This document shows positions 25,701 to 36,835 of a DNA stretch of 64,000 bases, piece after piece. Below the pieces are notes generated by a model. It was not told where the DNA came from. It ran no database searches and worked only from the letters and a program-made list of their open reading frames with translations. Source of the DNA: Lichenostomus cassidix (lineage: Eukaryota; Chordata; Aves; Passeriformes; Meliphagidae); contig CM039182.1 in the NCBI GenBank assembly GCA_008360975.2, positions 82,181,405 to 82,245,404 on the forward strand, written 5' to 3'. A program made the position numbers and the translations under genes. Numbering within the stretch: the stretch's first letter is position 1; every line of letters starts with the position of its first letter.

Positions 25701-26479
25701 GGGTCTCATGGAGCATTGGCTGGTTTCCTTGCCCATGTTTGCTCCCACTGGAAGAGCTTCAGCAACATCCCCAGCAAACACTCATGTCAGCATCTGCCCA
25801 TCAATGTGTGGGGAGGAGATTCAGCAAGCTCCAAAGAGTTACCTCGGATTTTTGGACGTGACCCTCTTATCCTCGTGAAATTTGCACCAAGCACTAAACC
25901 TCTTCTGTTCTTTATACTCTAAATGCAGTGTTTCTAAACCATAATCACCCTTCTTGTCTCTGAAGGTCTATGGCCTAGTTTTACAGAGTGTGGGCAGGAA
26001 AGCACATTTATAGCTATTTGTTGATGTGTATAAGACTGTCCTGAACTACCTGTATACCTGACAGAAGGACACAGCAATTTTTGCCTCTCAGGCTATGACT
26101 TATGTGTAGCAATTGCTTTCTTATGCTTGCAAGACACAGGGAATTAAGTGAATGAAATCTCTATCAAAATAATTTAACAAAGGAACCACTGTTTTTCTAC
26201 TTATCCATGAAAGAATTCACATTATTTTAACAGCATAAAGAATTATCCTCAGTAAAACTTGACTGTCAAGATTGTTTATCCTCAGAAAGGAATTCAGTTC
26301 ATGTTCTCTCCTCTTGTGAGAGATAAATGCTGAGGAAAACCATGGCTTTTTCTTTATTTAATTTTGCTGGGTTTGATCATATAGCAGTTGCAGTTACAGG
26401 TCCTAATTTTATACCCTACATGTGTTAGGAGGTGTAAAGTTACAAAGTTTATCCACTTGGTATATTTCTGTAGCCAAAA
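22733..26479. other. Unassigned non-coding DNA
   Basis: Unique AT-rich DNA with a 15-A run at 23,058-23,072 and a T/G-rich stretch at about 24,050-24,118. No coding, RNA or transposon feature was recognised. Most long frames here overlap frames on the other strand and lack domains. Confidence 0.5.
24050..24118. repeat. T/G-rich low-complexity tract
   Basis: About 70 bp dominated by T and G (GGGTTGGTTGGTTTTGG and T-runs). It has the same texture as the longer tract at 12 kb and yields a Phe/Trp-rich artefact frame. Confidence 0.65.
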
Positions 26480-27115
26480 TATTTATATGGGGCATGCTGC
26501 TGATGCCCCAAGCTTTTATGATCCAATTATTGAGAGGTGTCTCTGCCTGAATTAAGGTGCGAAAGGAGACCATATGCCAAAGTGAATTGTATGGATTTTA
26601 TTTGACAGTAAATGTGACATAGAGAGAGATAGAAAGAAATGGGAAACAAAGGGAGGCAGGGGAGAGACAGTTAAAGAGAGACCGATTAAGCAGAAAGATG
26701 TCAACATCTGTAGAATCAGTTGGCACTCTTCTTGGTTCTGGGGGTCTCAGAGTCCTTCTTCTGGAGGCAGCACCTTTATCCTGTCCAAGTTCCAAGTATG
26801 CACAGGGTGGTTTCAGATGTTCCCATAACTTGGGATGGCATGTGTGTAAGCAGTTGCTTCATTTCCCACAGTTTGCCACAGTGGGATTTTTTGTCCAGAT
26901 GCATTAACTAGGAGGTGCTAACCAAACCTCAGCTCCACTTGGTCTGGAATTACCACCTTGCTCTTTCCAATTCCTCTCTTCTGTGCTTATCTCCAGTTCC
27001 TGCTGTTCTGTGGCCTTGAGAGTGTTTGAGGCAACTGTGCTATTTAAATCTCCTACACAAGCTCTAAAATCAGCACAGATGGGCCAAGATGGCTAAATAA
27101 ATCCTTCCATATACT
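26480..27115 (-). mobile_element. Candidate ERV LTR, minus strand
   Basis: Read on the minus strand, this block has a TATA-like TTTAAATA (27,041-27,048), a long transcribed portion, a CT-rich segment (26,617-26,685 on minus) and an AATAAA poly-A signal (26,597-26,602). It then ends with a GGTCTCCTTTCGCACC motif of the kind seen at avian LTR 3' ends. The promoter-to-poly-A distance is about 440 bp. Boundaries and family are inferred by texture and memory; no target-site duplication was confirmed. A perfect 7-bp stem (GGGGCAT/ATGCCCC) lies just beyond the presumed 3' end. Confidence 0.5.
26489..26509. other. Perfect short hairpin
   Basis: GGGGCAT (26,489-26,495) and ATGCCCC (26,503-26,509) pair perfectly around the 7-nt loop GCTGCTG. 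The stem is GC-rich and so stronger than the other inverted repeats in the window. It lies at the edge of the LTR candidate. Confidence 0.7.
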
Positions 27116-28871
27116 CTTTCTGTGGATGGGGTTAGTTCTTGAGCTGGCGTACATGGATGGGAGTCAGACTAGGGAAGGGAAGCTCCTTTCCTTGTTCTGC
27201 TGGGATATCTGTAGTTTGGACCTTGGTCACAGTGCCTGTGAGGAAAGGTGAACCATGTCCTACTGTTTCTAAGGGGCAGGAGGGAAGCACAGAGTTTTCC
27301 AAGCTATCCGTGTCAGGTTTATTAGGTATCTAACTTTGGTGTTATTCATTACCTACATAGCAAATGATGGGAATTGGGATCTATCAGAGATGGCTCAGAG
27401 CCCTGGGTTAGGTGGCTGCATGCAGGCAGTATATGCCCTGCTCAGAAACCTGTTCTGGGTTGTGGAGGCTTCTGTGGTTGCTCCAGAAACAATGCAAATT
27501 TTGGTTGCTACCAAGTGACTTTATGGTGCAGCACTTGAGATTTTTTTCTGCTGAGAAATCCATCTTATTCCCCAAAGCACTTGAAGCACAGCCAGGCAAA
27601 AACAATTTCCCATTACAAAAAGAGTGTAACAACAATTTTAAAAAAGTAGCTCAGTGCAAGCTTCATTTTTATGCCTTCTGCACTTCTATTCCAAGGTCTT
27701 TCCTTGTTAATCTAATTAATTTGCCATTTAGGGGTGAGGAAGGAGAGGGTCAGTCTCAAAGCGTCACATTTTCTAACAAGTTATGTCTGCAATTTATTTT
27801 TTCCTCCCTACACCAGAAGTTACATCATCTTGGGGTAATAAAAAGCCATTTCCAGAAATGAATTATAGAAATTATTTTTCTTCTATTGCCAATGAAACAA
27901 AGTAAATTGCAACTCATAGTGGGCCTGCATGCTGGTGTTTATTTAAGGATCAGCAGAATTAGATCTCTTATCCTGCTTGTTCATTCCACACTCATTCCCT
28001 CACTTTACCCTGGGCTTTATTCCCATGTCTTGAGTTTCCTTCCTCACAGAGAAGAGTGAAGTCCAGGCAGGATGGACAGAAAGTCATGCTAGCTCTTGCT
28101 CTGTCACTGTTCAGTCACCTGTTCTGGGTGGTACTGGGCAAGGTCATGGATGCTTATTGACCTTGATTCCCACCAAAAATCTGATCTCCAAAATCTGAAA
28201 GATATGGACCTTCATCTTTCCAAAACTATTCCCTTTTTTTGGGAACCCTTCTTTTTCACACCTGCTCTTTTTTTCCAGAATTAAAGCCCCTGACCTCCAA
28301 GTCTAAATAGTCCCTGTGCAGAAGCAGAATGAATGAGCAGCCTCATGGTTGATGGTTTTTGTCTCATATCAATTGACAGAGTGGGATCATGGCACTTCTC
28401 TTTTATCCACATGTGCATTCACCCGCATACATGAAATAATCTGTTACCAGTCAGCATCAACAACTTAAATATTTTTCACCTTAAAACACCTCCTAATGAC
28501 AATGATCCTAACATACTTTTACTTATGTTGCTGTTCAGTTCAAGGTCTATTTCCTTGTAAAGATCAAGGCCAAACATAGATGTTTATTGATCATAACTTG
28601 AGAAGTCAAAGGAAATAAGAAATCTAGTTTCAGTGTGCTCTTTTCCTCCCTCCTTTGCTACTTTCATGTAAGAGCCTGTCAGGCTGATCTGTCTGTGTCT
28701 TCCTTTAACTGCACCTGATAAAGAGCTGGCTAGTTAAAACTTACACCATTATCTTTCAATATTTTACAGATTACTCCAAAGTGAGTGGTATGAGTAATGA
28801 AATTCATCAGGCTATGTGTGAAAACAGAAGCTGATTTAATGACATGAACTTTTAGTCAACTGCAAAAACTT
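27116..28871. other. Unassigned non-coding DNA
   Basis: About 27,120-27,520 is GC-richer and could be internal ERV sequence next to the LTR candidate, but no gag, pro, pol or env motif is visible. The longest frame in the window (149 codons, 27,412-27,861, plus strand) has no recognisable domain and ends in low-complexity sequence. I do not call it a gene. Confidence 0.45.
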
Positions 28872-29034
28872 TGCCCCATCCCTGGAAGTGTTTCTAGAAG
28901 TGTTCAAGGTCAGGTTGGATGGGGCATTTAGCATTGGTCTAGTGGAAGTTGTCCCTGCTGGTGGCAGGCGGCTTGGAACTAGATAATCTCTAAGGTCCTT
29001 TCCAATACAAACCATTCTGTGACTTTATGATTCA
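28872..29034 (+). mobile_element. CR1 LINE 3'-end fragment, plus strand
   Basis: TGCCCCATCCCTGGAAGTGT, TCAAGGTCAGGTTGGATGGG, AACTAGATAATCTCTAAGGT, CCTTTCCAATACAAACCATT and a final CTGTGACTTTATGATTC form a canonical avian CR1 3' end in sense orientation. It is about 160 bp and 5'-truncated. It is the only plus-strand copy seen. Confidence 0.95.
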
Positions 29035-32000
29035 GTGAACTTCAGGGCTTTTAGCTGCTAGAAGGAAGGCATTTTTTTCAAGTTAAGCATGGGTATTTAC
29101 CAAATCCCTTAGTACAAACATGAAGCTGATATTGTTAAAGAGAAGAGGTTGCTCTGGTGATCATGGTGATTTATAACAGTGACATGAGTTTCTCTTCTCA
29201 TCAACCACCAGCAACAAAGATTTTTGTTCTCTCTGTTTAGATGCATTTTTTGCATTCAGTACATTTTATGCATTTGTTACTTTTATGCATTCAGGAAAGT
29301 ACCCTGTTTTATCCACTGGGTACAGATTGCTCTGCTTCTGCAGATCAGAGATTTCAAGGCACAAGGGTGATAACAAATTTGGTGTAAATTTAAAAGGTAT
29401 CTTGAAAGGTTGCTAGGATAAATAAATTTTTATTTTAGTCAATATTTGTGTTGTATCCATCCAATTATACTTACATAGGTTCTAACAGTTTTGATCAGTT
29501 CCTTGCAGAGGGAGGGTCATCCTCTTCCTGCTAAGTTAAACTGCCAAAAGCAAGCATGAACTGAATGTGGTATTATAGTGTCTACAATTCCACCAATTGG
29601 TTTGTGAAGGTCCCACAGTACTATACAAAAAACTTGGTTTTGAATGGAAAATTTAAAAGTTCTGGTAATTTTAGGGGGATGCAAAGTTTTGACATTTTTA
29701 TTGATCTAGTTATGTTTGAAGTATGCAGTTTGAGATATTGACATAAGAAGAAACTAGGTCATTATTATTAAACCATATTTTCCACAAAGTATATGCTCCT
29801 AAAATATGAGAAAATATTTTTGTTCAATATGCATATATATAAATTACCTATATGTAAATATATACACATAAAAATCGAAATGTATGCATTCTTGTTTGGT
29901 TGAGGATAGGGATAAAACTCCATGTTCATTCACTTAGTGATCTTTCTGCTGAGATTTTCCAAAGTGTGGTGGCATGGTTTATGTGGCCAGCTGTCTAGTA
30001 GAAAGGGATTGCCATGTTTAACTAAATTAAATTTACTTGCTGACAGATGGCTATGAATTTTGTTCACAGTCAGCAGTACCTGAATTATTTAAAGGTAAGA
30101 ATCTCTATATCATATTATGGCTCTCTCTAGTATAATTTTGCTGCTGTCTGTAGCCATCTTTATTGGCAACATAATGGAAGAAAATGTGGGAGTAGGGAAG
30201 AGGCCAAACCACATAGTCTAAAGGCACTACTTGATGAAATGTATGAAATTAATATCAAGTTTAATAACACTCAGTCCTATTAATACTTCTGAGAATGGAG
30301 TAAATGTTTCTAACTGAACATATAAATATATTACCACAGATAACTAATAAGGGATTTCCTATTTGCAAATGAAAGGTAGGTCTAGGGAAATTAATTTGTT
30401 TATATTAGCTGGAATTTAAGAATATATTGTTAGAAATATAAAATTAACAACTACTTAAGGCCCCTTTGTTACTTAATTTTCTTGCAGAGGGCCTGCTGAC
30501 AAACAAAAGCTGTCTGCCCTGGTTTCTATATTTTTGGAGAAAAAGCAATGAGATATCTTTCAGGAAAGTAACTGTCCATAAGTGGGGATTCTAAGGAGGA
30601 CTCCACATCAGGAGCAGAGTGTAGAAGACCTGACCTGTAATAACAGGGTAATTCCTCTCATAAAGATCAAATGTGCTTTCACCATTTATCAGCAATAACT
30701 ATCAGAGGGTCACTCAGGTATCCATGAAAAAAAACACGGTAAGGAGGAAGTAATGAATCAAGCTCTCCTGCCCATTTCTAAAAAATTCAGTGCCATTGTC
30801 AAGACCTAGGACACTGGGCTTCAGCCCCAAGGTCACTGGGCTTCAGCCCTTGTGTCTAAAGTCATGAAGTTAAAGAGCCCAAGGAAATCAGTTGAAAATG
30901 CATACATTTCCTTTACCATATCTCATCAGAATGCTTTTGTTCTTTCAGTTTATGAGCAAGAATGGCATGTATATATTCTGGGGAGAAAATGGTCCCATCA
31001 GCACTTTTGTAAAAGCAGGTTCATCCTTTGCCTTTGTCTCCAGTTCTGTGTAAGAGGCAGTGTTGGCTAAAAAATGAAACTGAGATGTCCAGCAATTATT
31101 CCTGTTGCTGTGCTGGTGAGTTGAGACAAAGCTAATAGACAAGGTGGAATAACACTGAAGGAGTGGGTGTATATTTTCCCAGTGTTGTCCCACCCTGCAT
31201 GCACATTAGCATGAATAACTGCAATGTTCTTTAAGAAATATTTAAGTCATAATTCATAAAGAAATGGGATAAAACCTTGTGAGTTCATATAGGAAATAAA
31301 TTTTAAAAATCCACTATTCAGAAGCCACACCTTTTTAGTCTACCTAATGATTTGTTTCAACATTTCAGTTATTTTTAAAGAAAAAAAAAATTAACTTATA
31401 ACAGTGGTAATGTGACCTATGTTGACCACAGTTACAGGACCACAAGCAGTTTATGCAAACCCAAATTCATAAATGGAAATGCCAAACCCAGTAGAATCAA
31501 AATACATTTAATTCACAATGGCTAAAGCTGATTTCACAAAATAGATTACATTGATATCAGTTTATAACCATTCATTGTTTATCATATGGGATCTAAAATG
31601 CTGAATCCTGGAGTATAATTTTCTCATTTGATGTGGCTTCTTGATCACTTTTTCTTTCTAGTCCCTTTCTTTTAGAGCTGCCAACACTGTGGTGGTCTGT
31701 GTTGTTTCACCCTGAAGCACTTCACAGCTATGGGCTGATCTTTCAGGGTGTTACAGTCATCAAGGTTTGGGTCAGGCAGGTGCAGTCCAAGTGCAGGCAG
31801 GTCTGAGATGGGGACACAGCAGTCACAAAGTGACACAAGCAGTGCACAGTAATGAAGGTCCTCAATTTATTCATCAAGAAGATAAACAAATAGTCCTAAG
31901 CTTCCATGATCTTCAATGCTTACTGAAAGAGTGTCCCACAGACAGACTGTGTTGTAGGCAGGGGTTTTGCTCCGTTTGGAGAGAGCTGACTTTCCTGTGA

Positions 32001-34294
32001 TGTTGAGCCATACACAGTGTTCAGGCACCTGTGTTGGCATCCTATGCTATTATTTTTCACATATATGGAATATTAACTTACAATTACAAAATTAATATTA
32101 AAACAGTAAGAGCTTGATTTTCAGAGAGAAATCTAATATCTGCTTCAGTTTTAAGCACAACACAAACTATGAAAGGTACAAAAAACTGTTCTATGTGCAA
32201 GACAATAGTGTTTTTTTCTCATTATGTAAACTGCTTCGGCTGTGAGTTTTATCCAAGTATGGTTCAAAGGGAATGGACTTTGGCAACCAGCAGATGTTTT
32301 CCTTTCCCACTCAAGCTAACACACTATCAAATATGAATGGTATAAAATTATCTTTGGCACATTGTAAGTCCCACTACAAATTCTTTGGATACAGAAAGAA
32401 AAGTGGTTTTATCTGATCAAATATCCATATTTTTCCACAAGCAATGAAAAGAATCTGCTAAATCTGCTATTACTTAGAGCTAGCCTCTAGGTGAATGTCC
32501 AAATGACAAAGTAGACCAAAATAGTTATCACTTTTACCTTAAAGAAGTATCATCAGAATGTATAATTAGGATCGTCAATAGTAAGTGTGATATTTATGGC
32601 TATGAAACTCTAGTATTAGTATAGCAAATAAATATGCCATATATTCTTATACCACCATATTCTGATAAATCTTATTAAAGCTATAAACAAACCTTTGAAT
32701 TAGGAAAAAATATATGACTTATGACTGAAGTGTGATTTCTTTCCTGTGTCAAATTTGTTCTTTTTGATTTCAAAAGTTGGGTGAGAGAAAAGGGTCTTTG
32801 GCAGTGTGATGATTGATTCTGTGAATCTGTAGGTCTGTATTTTCAGACAGCATGCAGAAGTGGGGTCTGCCAAAAAAACTTGAGGTTTCTCATTGGCACA
32901 TGCAGCTCACACATCTCCACATCTACCAGAGGAGCTTAATTTGAATAGGACTTAGCAAATATGTTTCAGTATTTTATTCCATTTTACGTGAATCTGTTAT
33001 TCTAAGTACAATCTAAGCCTATACCAATTATTTGTAAAATAAAAGCCAGGTTTGAGTTTCTTAGTTAGTGAAAACCAAAAAAAAAAGTGGAGAACGGTTT
33101 GGTTTGGCTGTTACCTGCTATACATTTTTTTTTTTTTGGTGGCCTGGTGACTGAGATATTGTTGGGGCACTCTAAAGAACTGTAACTTAAATACACTTTC
33201 TATACTTAATCTGCTGTACATTTTCAGACATGAAGCATTTCTTAACCAGACCTTTGGAATCTGCAGTAAATTTCCTAAAAAATAAGTCTTTATATTTACA
33301 TCAAATTTATACAAGCACTTATTTACCATAAAAACAGAGTCATAATTTTATTAAAAATTAGTCTTACAGATGGATTACTAAAAAAGCAATTCTAGCAAGC
33401 AATGAGAATATTCTATCTAACAAAAACATAGTGTCTTTGATTCTATGCAGTAAAAAAGACCAATATAATTTTTTTGACTTATAGAATACCTTCCACACCA
33501 TATTAGACACACCTTCCAAAAAACCCTGTATTTAAAAAACTTGGTGGCAATAATTTTCACGTGTTGGACAAAATCACAAAATTTAACAAATTATTGAACA
33601 TAGCAGGATGATATTGAGGGGAAAATACTTCTACTTCCTTCACATAAAAACCTAACCCTGAAAGTTTCCACTGGATCATGAAAACACCATTCCAATTTAC
33701 AGGAGGCTATATATCATTGGCACTAGGTTGTTGCTTCATGACTTACCTTGCTGTTCCTTACTTATGGGTTTTTTTTCCAAATTAATCAATTCAAAGATGC
33801 CATAGATACCACATACATATAATTTATATTATTTGAAAAGATCTTCTGTGTTTCATCCTGTAGTGAGTTAGAAATTTGCTTTGTTAATAATTTTGCAGTC
33901 ACATTACATTTGTGTTTTCTCCTGGCAGTGCTTTGTAACAGAAAAAAGATGGGTGTGGTTCATTTTACAATACTGTTCCCATTATACCTTTTAAAATCAG
34001 TCCCTCATATTTCTGGAAGATAAATGTATGAGAATAATATTGAGATCTTGCATATGGGCATATGGGAACACCATACTGAAATCCTGGTACTTACTTAAAA
34101 ATTACAGTTTTTCTTGTCTTATGCTCATTTTTTAACAAGTTATATCATATTAAGCAGGCTCCACTTCGCTTTGGTAAAGGGCATATCCTGGTGGTTAAAG
34201 ACACATTTGTTTGAATCCCACAGTAGGAAAATTGCCTGTGTCCACGTGTGGCAAGCACAGACTCTTTCCCATGGGAATTTTCTCTTCTTTTTCC
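29035..34294. other. Unassigned non-coding DNA
   Basis: Mostly unique AT-rich DNA. It holds an AT-rich stretch at about 29,815-29,880, a 22-bp-period duplication at 30,812-30,849 and a 13-T run at 33,125-33,137. A stretch at 31,680-32,010, with an AATAAA on minus near 31,866, might be an old minus-strand LTR but lacks a second supporting motif. No gene or RNA is supported. Confidence 0.5.
30812..30849. repeat. 22-bp-period tandem duplication
   Basis: CACTGGGCTTCAGCCC occurs at 30,812-30,827 and again at 30,834-30,849, perfect over 16 bp and separated by CAAGGT. It is a young-looking local duplication. Confidence 0.9.
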
Positions 34295-34512
34295 TGTGTT
34301 TTTTATAAATAGATAAAGTTTGGATGTTATTGAAACAGTCTCTGGAAAGATAGGCTGTTCAAGCCTGGCCAATTGGCTTAGGGGGAGGTTTTGAATTGAC
34401 CCAATCCAGACGACCTTTGAACGTCTATATAAGTTTTCAGAATTAAATAATAAAATCAGAATTTTGCCACATTTGATCTGGCCTGGTTCTTCACTCCGCT
34501 AGGGGTTCAACA
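34295..34512 (+). mobile_element. Compact ERV LTR with promoter and poly-A signals
   Basis: In order on the plus strand: GGCCAATTGG with a CCAAT box (34,369-34,373), a TATATAAG box (34,426-34,433), an AATAAA signal (34,449-34,454), a TTTGATCTGGCCTGGTTCTT segment, and a CTCCGCTAGGGGTTCAACA terminus ending in CA at 34,512. This is standard LTR architecture and matches from memory a short avian ERV LTR. The R region would be very short. The 5' boundary (TG near 34,295-34,297) is a guess, no target-site duplication was found, and no primer-binding site follows. It is best read as a solo or truncated LTR. Confidence 0.75.
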
Positions 34513-34559
34513 GCAACATCCATGTAATATAGCCAAAAACAAAAGAGTAATTAAAAGTC

Positions 34560-34700
34560 CATGCTAATTTAATGAGAATTTTTTAATCTCTGATGATTCT
34601 GCAGCAGTGAGATTCTCTGGATAATCAGATCACCTGTCCCCGCAAGAGCCAGCTGATTATATTAATTCCAGAAATTGCTAGGTATTAATGAGCAGAATTT
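34560..34700. promoter_or_regulatory. Candidate enhancer or conserved block with paired sites
   Basis: ATAATCAG (34,621-34,628) and its exact reverse complement CTGATTAT (34,653-34,660) flank a 24-bp spacer containing an E-box CACCTG (34,631-34,636) and a CpG. Further AATTTAATGAG- and ATTAAT-type cores surround them. TAATC is a bicoid/OTX/PITX-type homeodomain core, and CACCTG is a ZEB/SNAI-type E-box. The arrangement looks regulatory, but function and conservation are inferred. It begins about 50 bp after the LTR at 34,512. Confidence 0.3.
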
Positions 34701-36785
34701 GTTGTACCAGACCATTAATGATTAAAACAAAATGTACTCTGAAAGAATATCATAATCAAAATGAAACAGTGAAAGACCAAGTAATAATTCTGTACCTGAG
34801 TGACACCCCACTTAGGCATATTTCGGTTATCCAAAAAATTGTTCACAAGGCAAAACAAACAGTGGCCACCAGTAGTATATTAACTAACCTTCTTATTTTA
34901 CCTTTCTGCTGAAAAGCTACCCCAGGTGGTTAAACCTGAGAAGGAAGCAAATATGGATGTGAAGATGTCAAATGAGATTCAGCCAGTACTTTCTGAACTG
35001 TCAGCAGCCTCAGTCAATGATGATTTCTGTGTGTATGTGTACTTCCCTAGAGATGTGATGTGTGCCTGTGCCAAAACTATTCATTTGTTATTTTTTTAAG
35101 CAAAGAAGTGAAGTGAATTATTTAGATTTTTTTTCCTTCTAATATTGGAAAAATAAAGCTGTATAAATCCCTCACTGCCTTCAGCTGAGATCCAATACTT
35201 CTGATGGAATTTAATTATAATAACATCCTAATTGAAAGTAAATTTAATGAGAGTATGACCAAGTGCTGTCACACTAAATGAAAATTTAAATTACACCAGT
35301 AACAGACAGGTCTGTCCATGGATTATGAATTAAATAGTGTGACATTTTGGTTTTGGGTTAATCAATGAATGCTTCCCAAATACTTTGAAGCCTTCCTTGA
35401 GCTATTATAGGCTAAATTAAATCTAAAGTTCTGACAGACACTGAGCAGGAGAGCAAAGTGAGCTCACTTTCGAGGGGGAAAATGTGAGGCACAGAATGAG
35501 GAGTTCTTTGTCCAGGGGATGTAAGACTCTCCCAGCTTAGGGTTTCTCCTGTCCTTCCAGCTGTTCACACTGAGTTGCACTCAGCTAAAATCTAACCAGC
35601 TGCTATCTGCTCCCCTGAGTTTTTGAAGTATCCAAGGAAACAATTTTTTGACAGGAAGAGAACAGGTCTAACACAGCAGTGAAGATTTCCTTCATTTCTC
35701 CAAGGCCTTGTTTTTGACACCCTGTTTACCACAGAATGTGCTGCTATAGTTTCCCGAGGGAGTGCAGCCAGTGTCTCAGCCAGCAGAGGGAATGGCAGAG
35801 GGAATGGAAGCTGTGATGTGTGATGTGATTGCCCCAAGAGCTTGTGTGAATGCAAGAAGGGACTGTACTGAAATTTTTGCCTCCCTCCCCTCTGTCTTGG
35901 CTCAAAACACAACTAGAATTAAATCATTTCATCACATTGACATATCTATCACAACTTCATCCAGCAACAGTTATAACACCCAGCTCCCTGTGGATCCCTT
36001 TGCTGCCTGACATGCAGCCTGCTCTGGCCCCCACACTGACCCAGAAAGAGCTCAGGCAGTTCTACTGACTCGTGCTCTCCTCATGATCATAAACTTGGTT
36101 ATTTCTTCACCGCCATCCACCCCCTCTAAAACAAAACCCCTGATATGATTTTGTTCCACTCTAACTCACCCATCATGTCAATCTCTTCCCTCCTTTCTGC
36201 TTCTTCAGATGTCTGGAAAACAAGCCTCTGAACAAAAACAAGCCCTTCATCAATAAAGCTTGTCAGCTGTGGGCTCTGTAACTGCATTTTCCTGCTCTTT
36301 AGCAGCAGATCTTAATATCTCTAAGAAAATGACTGCACAACTCACAGCCTGTACTTTTCATCCATCCATAAATGCACAGCTGGCATCCTTATGGGATTTT
36401 CTATTATGCATATTCAGCCTAGCATTTTTAAACCTTCAGTTGGTCTGTATCATTTTTCCTTTTGGGGAAAAAGATATTGTAGAAGTGGAATGCTGTTCTC
36501 TTAATCCTCTGGATTTATCCAGGGTTAGCTTTGGGATTTTGATGGGAAAGTGCCCATTTTTATTCACTCCTATCTTCCATAAGGGCCCAGAATCTATGAG
36601 GTTGCTAGCAAAGAAAAAGTCAAATTAGCCTTAGGAAGTATGGAACCTCTCTCTAGCTAGGTGAGGGTTGTTGAAAATACAGCTTCCAGCCACCAGTTTA
36701 ATGCTATATTCAAACTAACATTTTCTCGACAAGAAAAATTGCTTGTCAAGTGTTAGAATTAAGAGTCCTACTAATTCAACCAGAA

Positions 36786-36787
<2 letters not shown>
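34701..36787. other. Unassigned non-coding DNA
   Basis: No gene is supported. About 35,450-36,260 is GC-richer and may be an old transposon relic, without a recognisable family. A perfect 12-bp tandem duplication occurs at 35,783-35,806. The 122-codon frame at 36,260-36,628 shows no recognisable domain. Confidence 0.5.
35783..35806. repeat. Perfect 12-bp tandem duplication
   Basis: GCAGAGGGAATG occurs twice back to back (35,783-35,794 and 35,795-35,806) with no mismatch. Confidence 0.92.

Positions 36788-36833
<46 letters not shown>
36788..36833. repeat. (AC)n dinucleotide microsatellite
   Basis: About 23 uninterrupted AC units. The length and purity suggest an actively mutating microsatellite that would be polymorphic in populations. 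It gives rise to a Thr-His repeat frame that is not a protein. Confidence 0.97.

Positions 36834-36835
<2 letters not shown>

Noticed and set aside
27412..27861. Longest open frame (149 codons)
   Set aside because: No recognisable domain, no codon bias, no splice or promoter context; the length is within chance expectation for 64 kb in six frames.
31680..32010. Possible old minus-strand LTR
   Set aside because: Only an AATAAA on minus and general texture support it; no TATA, border or recalled consensus match.
34172..34218. tRNA-like A-box (TGGTAAAGGG) and B-box (TGTTTGAATCC) spacing, possible SINE or tRNA pseudogene
   Set aside because: The boxes are about 36 bp apart, with mismatches in each, and no cloverleaf or family match can be drawn; probably chance.
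36260..36628. 122-codon open frame with a hydrophobic stretch
   Set aside because: The hydrophobic run comes from T-rich DNA; no family resemblance and no gene context.
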